NCBI RefSeq assembly: GCF_009389715.1
Contig: NC_052394.1
Coordinates: forward strand, 21,020,899-21,084,898
Origin: Phoenix dactylifera
Lineage: Eukaryota; Streptophyta; Magnoliopsida; Arecales; Arecaceae
Direction of reading: 5' to 3'
Length of the DNA: 64,000 nt
Positions 37,561-61,374 of this stretch are shown here, one piece after another. A program made the position numbers and the translations under genes. The notes below the pieces were generated by a model. It saw only the letters and a list, made by a program, of their open reading frames with translations. It did not search any database and was not told the origin of the DNA. The first letter of the stretch is position 1, and the number at the start of each line of letters is the position of its first letter.

Positions 37561-37938
37561 CCAATGTGGCAGCCGAGTGGTATTAGGTGGGGATTCTAAT
37601 CTTATGGTCTCAAGTTCGAGTCGCTGCGGTCACGATTAAAATGTGGCTTCGGCCACTGCTTAGACCTAAGGTATAGGAACGTTCTTGAACCGCGAGTAAC
37701 CGGAGTGGTGCCAGGTGTGACGTACTCACACTTGGGACTCGAGCCAGAGTCCAGAGGGATAGCTGAGTCGGACCCATGGATGGAGAAGGCATGAGTAAAA
37801 TAGATCGGGGTGCCCAACATACGGCCATTTCTGCCCGTATCGAACATTCTCCTGACGGGACGGAGGCCCAATGAGGACTGCTATGCGGGGGTGGGCTTGT
37901 CTCTTCCTCCCCCTACCCTTTTTTTTTTTTTTTTTTTT
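37561..37938 (+). mobile_element. tRNA-derived SINE with poly(T) tail
   Basis: A box A-like TGGCAGCCGAGTGG lies at 37567-37580 and a box B-like GTTCGAGTC at 37614-37622, spaced as in a tRNA gene with a variable arm. A tRNA-unrelated body of about 300 bases follows, then a 20-base T-run at 37919-37938. T-tailed SINEs of this build are known from monocots (p-SINE1, Au). Flanking duplications were not identified, so the ends are approximate. Confidence 0.6.
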
Positions 37939-39720
37939 AAGAAAAAAAAAGGATCGAAAATGAGAGTTGTGCAATGGGGCCCAACTCTGATACCCCCCAG
38001 AAAAAGGCCCTTTCATAATGGTGCCAGCCAGAATGTCAGCGTCAAAAACGGGGATCTCTTTAGCCAAAAAAAAAAAAAAAAAGGTGGATCTCCATTGTGA
38101 AGCACCAATCCTCTCAAGCCACGTGGCCCTAATTTTTTTTTTTTGCTGCAAGTAATATCCTACCAACACCGTGTACAACATGGCGGTGCACCGTGCCCTA
38201 ATCACAGCCGGTCATTTTTCTGTGGTTCTTATTTATCAAATGCTTATCTTATCTCGATGCACGTAATATAAGACATAATTTTTTAAAATTTGGATCTCAA
38301 AATAAATTTTATAAAATAATAGGCCTGTCGATCATGAAAAATATATTGTAGGCCATATAACAAATGAAGATTTATGAGATATATATATAGTTGTTGTAAC
38401 ACAATTAAGCAGATCAATTTATATTAGGAGGCACCAATGCTAGCACTATTTTTGAATAATTCACCCACATCCCAGCATTCTTTTCTATATTTTGGATAAG
38501 AGATGAAGAAAAAGCCGTCTCCAACTAAAGAAGCATCATACCCCATGATAAAAAAAAAAAAAAAATCACCATGTCGATGAGGTCGGTCGCAAAATGCTAA
38601 ACTTTAGCAACTTAAATGTTGCTTTTAGATAATGTGCTCTCTCTTTTGCGCTAAATTTAAAAATCAAGTTGGCTCCGGCCAAGGCAAACAAATTCATCTT
38701 TTCCTCCAAGCATATCGGCGCTCAAGCCAACTGAGCCTTCTAGAATTTGTTTCCTAACTTTTTACGTTTGAATTTTGGATCCTTGGGGCCTGCTTTCTAA
38801 TCTTTTTCACTTATCCCTAGTGGTCCTATGTTTTAATTACTCTAGAACTGTTCTAAGCAATAAAACCAATGGCAAAGTTTCTTGAGTGCACGCAAGCACT
38901 ATACTCTTAGACATGCAGCCCACGCGATTGGCACGGAAAGATTGTATTTTGGCTCACTTTAAATCTTCCGAGCAATGAGAAGGACTGATAACAAGATATT
39001 GAAAGGCCAAGCATTGCCGTTGGAGCGCCTGGTAGGAGAAGGATGGCAGAGAACTGGATCTTGTACGCTGCATACACTGCATGGGTCATATGGCCGGTGC
39101 CCCATGCTAATCATTCTGTCACGTTTACGTAACTCCATGCATCTGGCACCATCATACGGACCATATGGTGTCATGTCATGATTTGCTATGCCGGCACGAA
39201 TTAAATAATATGGGACATACCATTCTGCCCGAATTCGGTATTTAGTACTGATGGCATACCGATACTCGATATGCCCAAAAAACTCCGTACCGTATTATAC
39301 TAATACTGTGCTAATGTAGCACCAATACAGATCGGATCTAGTATCGAAAAGATAAATCTTGTGTGATGTAGTATATAATTGGCCATGGAGGTGACACTTC
39401 TCTTATCCTCTAATATATATTTGGTCCACCAGGAACACTGCAAGTGTGGTGAGGACGGAAACATTCTAAACCGCACAAGAGAGGAAGGGATCGAATAATC
39501 TGCTCCCAGTACTTAATTTGTTTGCGAAAAGAAAGGGAGGGATCGAGATAAAGTGTCGTTGATAAGATTGTTTTCTCACTTTTCCCGTTAATGCATAGCA
39601 AACATGGTTACTTAATTCTTCTTCTCCAAAGAACAAAAAAATGATGCAAGCAAATTTCCTTTTTATTTCTCTTTCGGTTTTCTAATCTACAAAGAAGCAC
39701 TTCTTACTCTCATGTCCTCA
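37939..39720. other. Non-coding intergenic stretch with A-rich tails and a GGTAC-type repeat
   Basis: An A-run at about 38066-38083 follows a short GC-richer segment and looks like the 3' tail of another retroposon, but I could not set a left boundary. At 39190-39350 TACC/GGTA/CGATA words recur as in the 28.5-kb patch. Another A-run lies near 38550. Confidence 0.4.
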
Positions 39721-39724
39721 TTTA

Positions 39725-40020
39725 TTCCTGTTGCGGGGACGGCGCTTTGGCCGGAGCCTCGCGCAACAGCATAGCCCACATTAAGCTAGCAGAGAAAGAG
39801 GACCACGTTCCTCCCGAGGTATTGTCCCCGCTTTGGGCGCTCCGGCCCGCGCGTCCAGCGCTGACGGGGGGAGACTGGTGCCCTCACGGGTTTGCCCTTC
39901 AAAAGGCGCCTCGAGAGGAAAGGATTTTCACCCCCCATTTAAGGCATGGAACCTTTCCGCTACTAACCGATGTGGGACTAAATTCAAGGCCCCCTCCCCT
40001 CCCCACAACAATTCCTTTTT
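39725..40020 (+). repeat. GC-rich repeat-like island ending in a CCGATGTGGGACTA motif
   Basis: This island is sharply GC-richer than its AT-rich surroundings and its frames show no known domain. It contains AAGGCATGGAACCTTTCC and CCGATGTGGGACTA, wording I associate with dispersed plant repeats. No terminal repeats or duplication were found, so the class is unknown. Confidence 0.4.
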
Positions 40021-41520
40021 CTCTTTTGACGTATATAGGTTGTCCAAGCTTATTGCTTTTTCTTTCCACCTCGTTTGCTATAAGGTTGGACCACACTCTG
40101 ACAAAAAAAAAGGCCTTTTTCACATGCTTTGGCGCTGAGGGTCAGGCAATTAATGTTGTGGCGAACCTGACACGCCATTGCACACTTAGAGACGATCCAT
40201 TGAAGCTTTCTTTTTTTTTTTTTTTTTTAAGGCACATTAGGATCACCACGGTAACCTAAAATCATTGATGGACCTAATCAAGCAATTTGATCTCTGATAA
40301 TTCAATAATTAAGAATTTTCAAATATCTACGAATAACCTGTTTGGTATGTATGAAAATCTAAAACTACTGACCATATAATATTAAAATATTTTGGAAAAA
40401 TATTAGGAGGATTTTTTTATGTATTCTCAGTTTTCATGAGTTAAGAATATAAGAAAATATATTGATTCTCATAATAAACTTTATTATTTGTTGCAGGTTT
40501 TAGGGAAAAAAAGTCGTGCTCAAAAAATTCTAACCAACCATCTTAGGAAAAAGACAGACCTATATGATAAAGCATAGAATAAATCTATGCATCTCAAATA
40601 TACTAACATAGACTAGCAGGAAGAAAAAAAATATGATTTTCTGTATGAATATCAATATTCAGAAAAACTAAATAGACTCTATTAAATGTAAGAAATCATA
40701 AGGTCAAAATATCAAAAAAATGAAAAATAAATAAAACTGTACCTCACAAAATCAAAAAATCACTGCAGCAAAAAAGTAAAAAAAAAAAGAAGAAGAAAAC
40801 AAGATGAGAATCAAATCTCTCACGAACAAACACTTCGGTGCGGATGCCTTTTTTCAGACGACACTTTCCTAAAGTTTCTCATATCCGGCACATGGAGATT
40901 TGTCCAACACTCAACTGCTGGATCGAGAGATAAGATTGTCCTAAAATTTTATCCTCGGAAGTACCCTTTGGTCATTTGCTCCCTCTAGAATCCACGATAG
41001 CCCTTTGTGCATTTGCTGCATTCTCTCGTCCCAAATTCAAAAATCATAAATGCACAAATTTGAATCTTGGAACCTTAGGCGTCCATCATATCAATTCAGC
41101 GTTTTTTTTTTTCCTCCCATGAAACCGAACCATATCTTCATCAATCCATGATCCTAGCCATCAAAAAATTACAAGCCTATTATCCCATTCTCACTAAACG
41201 GAAGGTATATCCCCCAGTCTGATGAAATGGCCGTAAATCAATCAGAAACGTTTATCAGCCTTCCTTGGATTCCCTGCAACACTCTATTTTTTCTAATGAA
41301 AACCCTGCAACTGTTTTACTTTTGTCTCAAGATTCCCTGTTACCCCCCTGCTCTAATTCTTTATTCTGGCTACAGGACAGGCCCTGGTTGGAGCGCACTC
41401 TCCTGAAAACGTAAGTCCCTTCGGCCAGGACTGTTACCTAAATCAAAGCCAAGCGGTCCCACTTGCACTCGTAAACCACGGTAACTTTGGAAGACAGCAC
41501 AGTAAAGTCCTCGACCACAG
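40021..41520. other. Non-coding upstream region of FAD3
   Basis: The stretch is AT-rich with no gene or bounded repeat. The last 200 bases should contain the FAD3 core promoter. Confidence 0.45.
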
Positions 41521-41522
41521 TC

Positions 41523-41530
41523 CATAAATA
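41523..41530 (+). promoter_or_regulatory. Weak candidate TATA box of FAD3
   Basis: CATAAATA lies about 55 bases before the start codon. The 5' UTR would then be very short, so an upstream start site is equally possible. Confidence 0.3.
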
Positions 41531-41584
41531 CTCCATTAACGCCTCCATCACCCCTCACAGCCAAGAGCCCGGGCGTCGTAACAA

Positions 41585-44500
41585 ATGGTGAGGCTTTGGA
41601 GTTCCTTCGCACGCCCCAAAGCCTCCCTCCTCTATGGCTGGGGACGGGCCAAGCCCAAGAGGGCCGCCGCCGCCGCCGCCACCCCGCCTGGAGCGGAGGC
41701 GGCGAGCAAGGAAGAGGAGGAAGAAGACTTCGATCCGGCGAATCCACCGCCGTTCCGGCTGGGGGAGATCCGGGCAGCCATACCAACCCATTGCTGGGTG
41801 AAGGATCCATGGCGGTCGATGAGGTACGTCGCGAGGGACGTTGTCGTCGTCGTCGGGCTTGCAGCGATGGCGGTGTTCTTCGACGGCTGGGTGGTGTGGC
41901 CATTGTATTGGCTGGCCCAAGGGACCATGTTCTGGGCTATCTTTGTCCTCGGACATGACTGGTATGTAACTCCTTCTCAATCCTTGGGATTTCTATTTTG
42001 CCACCATGGTTTGATTGCTTGTAGCCAGGGAGTTTTGACATGGATTAGTGCACAGTGGACATGGGAGCTTCTCGGACAGTGCGAGGCTCAACAGTATAGT
42101 GGGACACTTGCTTCACACCATCATTCTGGTGCCATACCATGGATGGTATCTTTCGCTTCTCTTTTCGTCTCTTTTTTTTTCCTTCCTCTTTTTTATTAAA
42201 AAAAAGTTTACTTCTTCTTCTTTTTTTAAATTGTGGGTTGATATTTTAATTGTGTTTTGGACTGTAACTACAGGAGGATTAGCCACAGGAAGCACCACCA
42301 GAATCATGGGCACGTGGAGAGGGACGAGTCATGGCACCCGGTTAGTAAATTAACATATGGCACTTATTTGTTTATAGGATAGGGATTGTAAGCGACCATT
42401 GGATCGTGCAAGGATCGCTTCGAGATATCCACAAATAAGATGTTTTTATCGATCGATGTCGCGAAAGGGAACCATTCTTTCATGCGAAAGATATAACCCG
42501 AAACATATTTAGTCACGAAGCATATTTAATCACAAAAGATTATCCCAACACCCAAGAAATAGTGGATTGGGGGAGGCGGCATGGATTAAGTGCTCTAGTA
42601 TATATAATCATGAATCTGAATATGTGAATTAAGCTGCTAGTAATAGATATTTGGATTAGATATATACAAGAAATTTAATTTACTTATTGGTTTCATGATT
42701 ATAATACAAAATGAGTCCAAATCTAATTCAAATTTTTGAACATCACATAATTTTAGCTCTCAATATGTTATCATAGCTTAGATTTATTAAAGATCATGAG
42801 TTTGAATCCCTTCATTATTTATTTAATTATCTTAGTTGCTATCTTAATTTATTTCAATTATTGCTGTTTTTCCTATGTGCCTAAATTTTTGAGATGATCA
42901 AATGGTTACTTAGTAGTTTCTACAATAAATAAGATATACGTCTCTTTGGTATTTTTGTCGCACCTCCTTGTATACCATCCATAAAATTTTAATTTTTCTG
43001 AGCCAAGTAGCCAACGCCTCAAGGTGTCCAGAAAAGATAGCTCCAAAATAATGTGCCCTAAAATGTGAGAAAAACCTCCTAAATTTCTAGTATACTTCAA
43101 CCGCGCGTGCCTGTTTAGACCGACAAATATACGGCGTCTAACTTTTTAGAAGGCCCTTCACATTAATATGAGTGGCTATCATGCATGCATACCAGTGGGA
43201 AAAGATAGGTCCGGAATGATGCCAAATAAAGCGTGAGAAAAGACGCATGTCGCTTTTGGTAGTACGTTTCGATGGTATATATTTACTTAGAGCAACAGCC
43301 ATTGCACGTTTAGCACGTCTAACTTTCTCCCCAATGTTCTACCATAGTATGAGTGGTTATCAATGTGAATCGCATTCGTAGAATTACGATTGCGCTCCCA
43401 TGGTAGAAAAAAATAAAAATAATAGCATAATTTTAAAATTTTATTTTATTTTTAATTTATATAAAAATAATTTTTTTAAAGGCATTTGAATAATAATTGA
43501 ATTTTACAAAAAACATATGCAAATAACAATTTTGGAAAGATATTCATGCAAAATTCGATATTTAGAAGAATATCCATACAAAAAAATCTTATATTTATAT
43601 TTATTTTATTTGATAAATATATATACAAATATGGATATTATTCGGCTGCAAAAATTCATATTCATATTTGTTTTAAATGGATATGGATACAAATCGGATA
43701 CAGAAAGTATGAATGTAAATACGGATCTAAATCAGATAATTAAACTTTATGACCACAAAATCAAAAATATTAGATATTAAAATAGTACTATATAAAATTA
43801 AATATAATTACAAATGAAATTGGATATTCATATACAGATCGGATAGGTGTCTATTCATATCCGTATATTTTTTTTATATAGGTATGGATAATATTTAAAT
43901 TTCTATTCATATTTGGATAGTTTCAGATACAAAAATAAATTCGGATGGATATTATCCGATCCATTTTTACTCTTAAGAAAGATAACACTTAAATGGTGTA
44001 TCTAAAATGCAAAAAAAAATACATTACTTGATAGACAATCATGTACAATCCAATAAGATCCACGCGCCATCTCAAAGTATTTACAATTTTTTTAATAGAT
44101 TTCTCCAAATTCTATAAAAAATATTTTTATCATTTTTTTCCATCCTATAAAAATAATTTGGAGGAGAATAATATTAGATGAAATCTGCGTACATAATTTA
44201 TAAAATATGTATCGGATAAAGTACGATTTCTGCAGGATTTAAGTTTAAATTTACAGAAATATTCAAACAGGCTTAGAAAAAAAAAGAATATAATGCATGA
44301 TTATGCTGAATAAAGAATTTCCACGATGACCGAGGCCTGCATTTTGGTTATAGTGCTTGGGCTTGCAGCCATTTTTCCTGAATCGAACTGCTGGCCCACG
44401 CACGAATTCCAATTTGAGCTCGAGCCAGATGTGATGGACCACGCACGAATCCCAATTTGAACATGAGAAGGTACCGTGGGAGGAAGACATCAACCCAGGG

Positions 44501-47500
44501 TCTGATTGGCCGAAGAAGTTGGTCTAACGAGCCCGGTTCCCAAGTCGCATTTGCTTTGTCTCAAAATTGGCTCGACTTCCACTTACCTGATAGCTAGGGC
44601 TGTTAATGAGCTGAGCTGCTCGGGCTTGGCTCGTTAGTCAAACGAGCCCGAGCTCAATATGAGGCTCGTTTACATCCGAGTTCGAGCCCGAGCAACTTAC
44701 GAGCCCAAACGAGCTCTAGTCTCCTATTGAAAGATCTTATTTCAGCACCATAATTCATAAAAATCTGACCACATAGAGAAAAATAACCTGTTATCGAGTC
44801 CGAGCCCGAGCTCGGGTTTGTTCTGGAGCTCGTAATTGAAACGAGCTTTACGAGCTCAAGCCCAAGCCTTTGCTTTGCCAAGCAAGTCCGAGCTCGAGCT
44901 CAATACAGAGCTCGTTACCGAGCTCGAGCTTCGGTGAAACGAGCCGAGCCGAGCTCTCTCAGGCTCAGGCTCAAACTCGACTCGGCTCGTTAACAGCCCT
45001 ACTGATAGCTCCAAAATAGACCCATAACTCCGTGAAGGGTGGGTGGGAAAGGTGATGGTGATGATGATGTAATAAAGTGTCCTCCTTAGCCACCGAAGGA
45101 ACCAAAACAATGCTGTGAATCCTTATGACGTGAGGTAAGGTGGAGTAAGGTGGAGCAAGATAAGGATACGGTAGGATGCATCATGGATCAAAAATTTATC
45201 AATCAAAATTTAGTTATTTTATTAAATAAGTTAAAAATTTAAATTTAGATATAACTATTTTATTATTTAGATAATTTAGTTTTATCTATTATGAATTGAA
45301 ATAAATTAAACAGATTAAATAGTTAAATATCACGATCTTTTCATAAAATTAGTTTTGATATGTATATAATTATGATAGAAATAAAGGAGTGTGATTTTCT
45401 AGATTTTCTAGAAAGTGTGATTTTATTTTTTGGCAAAAAAAAAAAGAGTTAGAATTTTTTACAATTGCATGTAAGGCTGCATGAGATGTGGGCCGCGATG
45501 TTATCTTTTCGAGCAGACTTATTTTTTTAAGTTAAAATTGATGAATCTAGTAGAATAGTTGTATTTCTCCTTTTTTTTTTTTTAGAGGACTATGCTCTTC
45601 AATTTCATCCTATCCAATATTGAACAATCAAAGATTTTAGATTTGAATTTTGACCGGTACATCTTTAAGTATTTAGGCTTGGATAGTTATAATGTAATAA
45701 ATTTCTTCCATTTCTTTTCAAAAAAAAACTATTATAAAGCATTTTTCACCAAAAAAAGAAAAATCATGACGTCCTTGCCATTTTGGCTCTGGGCATTCAC
45801 ATCATACGCTTTGAATATCAAGAATTAATATAACAACTCGCACAGGTAAATTTTTCTGGAGGCTATCATATAATAAAAGTAATGGCTATTATAAATTTTT
45901 AATACTTCTCATGGTGAATTTCAATTTCATTATTTCAAACTGTGATTCATTAGTCTGGAAATAACAAAGATTGCTCTCGTAATATCAGCAACCTTTTCCA
46001 AATACTATGTTTTATGGACATTGGCTCGAGCAAGGATGATGCTTTTTTTCATTATTATCCATTATCTTGTTATAATGGCTGATAATGATCATTAGTAACC
46101 ATTATTGCATTTTGAAAATTTGCAAGAAAATAGTCTGACTTATAAATTGAGGGGTGTCTCAAAGGTCATAACCTTTTGCACAGTGCCTGGAGATTCTGGA
46201 ATTCAAGTCCTAGGCGAGTGCATTGCCTATATTATCCTAGCAAAATGGACTTAACATAGGAGGTTTCGACTTTCTAATTAGAATATCAATCTCTGAAGTG
46301 CCAAATTTGTTTGAAAAAGAAGCAATGGAACAGATCTTGTAACATTCCTCACACTGAATCTTTTATCTTTGAGAGCCTCTTTATCATATTGGGATCAAAA
46401 GATTGCTGCATTTCATTTGAAACTCATGCAACCGTCGCCCTTCGAACAGTTCTAGACCAGAGTGATTAATTGCACATATATAGCTTTTATGTGACGAACA
46501 CCACATTCAAATCATTAGTTGAATTATTTGCAGAAACTTACTAATTTTCTGGCCTTCACAGTTATCTGAGGAGACATACAGAGGCTTGGGCTATCTCACT
46601 CGAAAGCTGCGGTTTTCCGAACCATTTCCCCTGTTCGCATTCCCTGTTTATTTGGTAAGAATGACAAGCTTCAATTAGTTGGATATCATTAGTATTTATT
46701 TTGTACACCCCATCAACATTTTAGATTCCAAGAGATACTTTTGCTGAATTTTAAGTACTGATCTCCTTACTCGAACGCCATTTACCTAAGTTTTGCTCTC
46801 TGTTTTGCTCCATAGTGGTCGAGAAGCCCTGGAAAGCAAGGCTCACACTTCCACCCGGGCAGCGACTTGTTCCATCCAAACGAGAGAAGTGAGATCGTTA
46901 CATCAACCATCTGCTGGCTGGCAATGGCGTCCCTGCTTCTAAGTCTCTCATGGGTGATTGGTCCTGTCCCAATGCTCAAACTTTATGGTGTACCCTATGT
47001 TGTAAGTGATCATAATCTTAGCACAAAGGCAAGTGTAGGTCTTTTGTTGTCATTGCTCATGCGTTACTGTCTGAGTGCAGGTCTTTATAATGTGGTTGGA
47101 TTTTGTTACCTACTTGCATCACCATGGCCACGCCAAGAAGCTCCCATGGTATCGAGGCAAGGTATGCATGTCTTCTCACAAAATACATGAGTTTAGATAC
47201 CTTTGGAAGGGAATCACGAGGAGTCATACGTGGTCCATTGTATGGTGGCTGCATGTCTTAGGTAGCTAAGTTGTCCTACGTATCAAAACACCAAAAAGTT
47301 CCTTTTGTGTCGACGTGTCAGCTAGATTGAGTTTGTAACAAGCATCGTATAAGACAAGACAACTAAGCTACAATGATAGATTTATCCTAATTTCAGCCCT
47401 TGTCACATCTCAGATTGCAACCTTCCATCTTGATGTGGTGGGCATAAATTGGCAAACAGAGTTGGATGGTCGACGACCCCTATCATGGCATGGCCTATTG

Positions 47501-48159
47501 ACATGACTCGTGGGTCCTCCCTAGATGCCAATTTGTAATTTGATAGTCTAACTACCTAATCTACTCTTACAAAAAAATAGTAATCTACTCTTAAAAAATA
47601 GAAAAAAATTTTAAAAAAAGAGGAAAAATTAATCTAAAGTGACTTACTATGAAATAAATGAGAAAGTCTGCAATCACTTACTACAACATTGTTCATGAGT
47701 TCATTCTTCCTGCATCTTTTAGGAATGGAGCTACTTGCGAGGAGCGCTGACGACGCTCGATCGAGACTATGGATGGATCAACAACATGCACCATGATATC
47801 GGAACTCATGTGATACACCACCTCTTCCCCCAAATACCTCACTACAATCTAGTAGAAGCTGTGAGTAGTAGGACGAATCCCTCACCTTTTTCTTTTCTCT
47901 AATCTTTTCCTGATATGAGGCCTCAGATTGTGAATTGTTGTTCGTTGTTGTTTATTTCATGTTTCAGACGAAGGCAGCTAAGGTTGTGCTCGGGAAATAC
48001 TACCGAGAACCTCACAAGTCTGGTCCTTTTCCTTTTCACCTATTTGGGATTCTAGCAAGGAGCTTGAGAATTGATCATTTTGTGAGTGATATTGGAGATG
48101 TTGTCTACTACCAGGCTGACCCTCAACTGCATGGTGGCCGGCAGGATAAGTCCGGGTGA
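41585..48159 (+). CDS. FAD3: Omega-3 fatty acid desaturase, ER type (FAD3), 8 exons
   Basis: Exons are 41585-41961, 42056-42145, 42274-42340, 46562-46654, 46816-47001, 47081-47161, 47723-47860 and 47968-48159. All joins use GT/AG and keep frame, giving 407 aa. The enzyme converts linoleic to alpha-linolenic acyl groups on membrane lipid. The three di-iron His boxes are intact: HDCGH (124-128, split by intron 1), HRKHH (160-164) and HVIHH (327-331). Other family blocks are [31 protein letters not shown] and [20 protein letters not shown]. Hydrophobic spans near residues 85-120 and in exon 5 fit membrane segments. The eight-exon layout is the classic FAD3/FAD7 structure. The short N-terminus, the length and the C-terminal [14 protein letters not shown] favour the ER form over plastid FAD7/8, although the basic, Ala-rich first 35 residues leave some doubt. 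Intron 3 is unusually long (4.2 kb) and carries a hAT MITE. Confidence 0.94.
43032..43365 (+). repeat. Diverged tandem repeat, about 169-bp unit, two copies
   Basis: Copy 1 (43032-43200) and copy 2 (43201-43365) share, in order, AAAAGATAG(C/G)TCC, GTGAGAAAA, CGTCTAACTTT and TATGAGTGG(C/T)TATCA. Many substitutions lie between these words. Confidence 0.7.
43540..43960. repeat. GGATAT-rich dispersed repeat patch
   Basis: Short degenerate words such as GGATATGGATAC, CGGATA and their complements recur on both strands. The right side ends in TATCCGATCC. It resembles the cores of plant hAT-type MITEs built from degenerate GGATA units, but ends and duplication were not found. Confidence 0.45.
44587..45009. 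mobile_element. hAT-type MITE with 8-bp target site duplication in FAD3 intron 3
   Basis: The element spans 44595-45001 (407 bp). It starts TAGGGCTGTTAATGAGC and ends in the reverse complement of TAGGGCTGTTAACGAGC, giving a 16-of-17 inverted end. The eight bases CTGATAGC flank it directly on both sides (44587-44594 and 45002-45009). The 8-bp duplication and TAGGG end fit the hAT superfamily. The interior is dense in GAGCTCG/CGAGCC palindromic words and has no transposase frame. Confidence 0.95.
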
Positions 48160-49837
48160 AGCTTTGGATGTTGCTCGGGCAACAAGATATAGGTTATGCA
48201 CCGAAAAAAAGAAGAAGAAGTTTGAATGAATTTTATATCAAAAAATTTCATTAATTAGAGTTGTAATAGAAGTATAATTAAGCCTTCCGCTTATTGACTT
48301 AATCTTCATGTTTTTTGCATTCTTTCTCTTGTCCTTTCACATATATCATGGTTTATAATTTTCTATTAGGATTTGCTATAGCTACAAATGGACGTGGTCC
48401 AAATACCAACCTCCACGGAGAATAGTAATCTACATGGAAACCTATAAGAATTAGCTGCTCATTAAGCAGGTCACCAAGTTTTCACTTGAAAATAAAAGAT
48501 CTTTACTCCTGAGCATGAACTATCACGCCGACTGTAGGTTTATAACAAAATACCATTATTATCGTCTGGATAATTAAACATCTAATAAGTAATTGCAATG
48601 ATCCGATTGCAAGAGCGGAGCTCTACCAACTTTTTCATTCACCACATTATTCTATTTTACTCATCTAAATAAGTTGACCCTTCAACCTGCTCCGCTAACT
48701 CATCTAATTGCCCCATCTTCTTCCACCTCCTACTGCACCAATCTTTTCTTTTATCCACTTTTCCTCCTTGTTCTCTTCGACTATTAGGCTCTCGTCCTCA
48801 CCAATTAAGTAATCAATGGGTAGGGAATTGAAAAGGATTGATGAGCCAAAAATATTTGTAAATAATTTATTAAGTGAATACTTGGGAAGAATTTAAGCAG
48901 CTAGCCTCCTACTATCAAGAACAGCAAAAAGAGGAAGCAAACAACGGAGATTTCTAACAAATTGTTAGAGAAAGAAAGGAAGACAAAATAAAAAGGACAT
49001 ACTTGATAGCAAGCACAAAAAGAGGAAACAAGATGGCCCCAGCAGTCTGAGTCGGAACCCGGGCTCGAAGGAATACCACCGTATTACACTACACGATACA
49101 CCACCATTCCTGCCCCTCGATCCCCATCCCACCTTTCCAAACTCCCATATTCCCTCACCCACCCCCTTCCTTTCATCAATACAAAAAAGAAATCCTCCTC
49201 CCAAGGCCTCAAGGCCTCCATTCATTGGTAGACCCCACCCACAGAGAAAGACAGAGAGAGAGCCAAAAAAAAAAAAAAAGCCGTCCTTCTTCCCTGATAT
49301 AAGGTGAGAGGGAAGTTCATAAACTGGAGTTGCAAGGGGTGCATTTGCATTGTCGTATGAACGAAGAAGAATTTTTTTTTTTGCAACAGATGTAAATGTA
49401 GCTTATAAAGTTGGAAAGAATGAAAGAATACAAAAGAGATGGAACCGAAACATGACTGTCCAAAATAAAAGCCCTGTAAGTCATTTGGGGGTGGTAGAAC
49501 TACCTACCAACACCGGTTGCTCCCAAACCCCGTTTCGTTCCATTCCGTGCCGTTGTTCTTTTCGGTGTACCCGACAAAGGTCTCAGCCCCAGCCTTCCAT
49601 TCTAAAGCTACAAACCCAACGCTCCCACCCTCTCTCTCTGTCTCTCTGTCTAGTTCTCTAAAAGTCTAAATCCAGTGCAAAAGATAAAGTCTTCTTGGAG
49701 ACTGAGGTCGGTGAGGCGTCTTCTCTTTCTAGGTTCTCTGTAGCGCATGATGTGAAACCCTAGCGTCCCGCCCGTAGGTTTTCGGCCTCGGAATCCAACA
49801 AGAAGAGGAGTGGGGATCGCCGGATCGCCGCCACGAG
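48160..49837. other. Intergenic region between FAD3 and the CPK gene
   Basis: The first part is probable FAD3 3' UTR. The last 200 bases are a CT-rich leader with a short TCTCTG/TCTC microsatellite (about 49630-49652), typical of plant kinase 5' UTRs. No other gene is recognised. The open frame at 48965-49225 (-) has no known domain. Confidence 0.5.
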
Positions 49838-61299
<11,462 letters not shown>

Positions 61300-61374
61300 A
61301 GTGACGGGAAGATTCAATGGTCTCAGCATCAGAGTATTGAAGGATGGTAAACCTGGGTGGTGAGTGAAAGTGAC

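Larger units (their letters stand above)
42341..46561 (+). other. Intron 3 of FAD3 (4.2 kb, repeat-laden)
   Basis: The donor is GTTAGT and the acceptor is TTCACAG. It contains a diverged 169-bp tandem repeat (43032-43365), a patch rich in GGATATGGATAC-type words (43540-43960) and a hAT MITE (44595-45001). No nested gene is recognised. Confidence 0.88.

Noticed and set aside
37567..37622. Possible functional tRNA gene
   Set aside because: Box A- and box B-like words are present, but I cannot fold a proper acceptor stem. The downstream body and T tail fit a SINE.
39747..40259. 170-codon plus-strand frame
   Set aside because: It starts in a GC-rich repeat-like island and ends in a poly(T)/poly(A) stretch. 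It lacks a domain and has abrupt composition change inside it.
46782..47254. 65-codon minus-strand frames
   Set aside because: They are antisense shadows of FAD3 exons 5 and 6.
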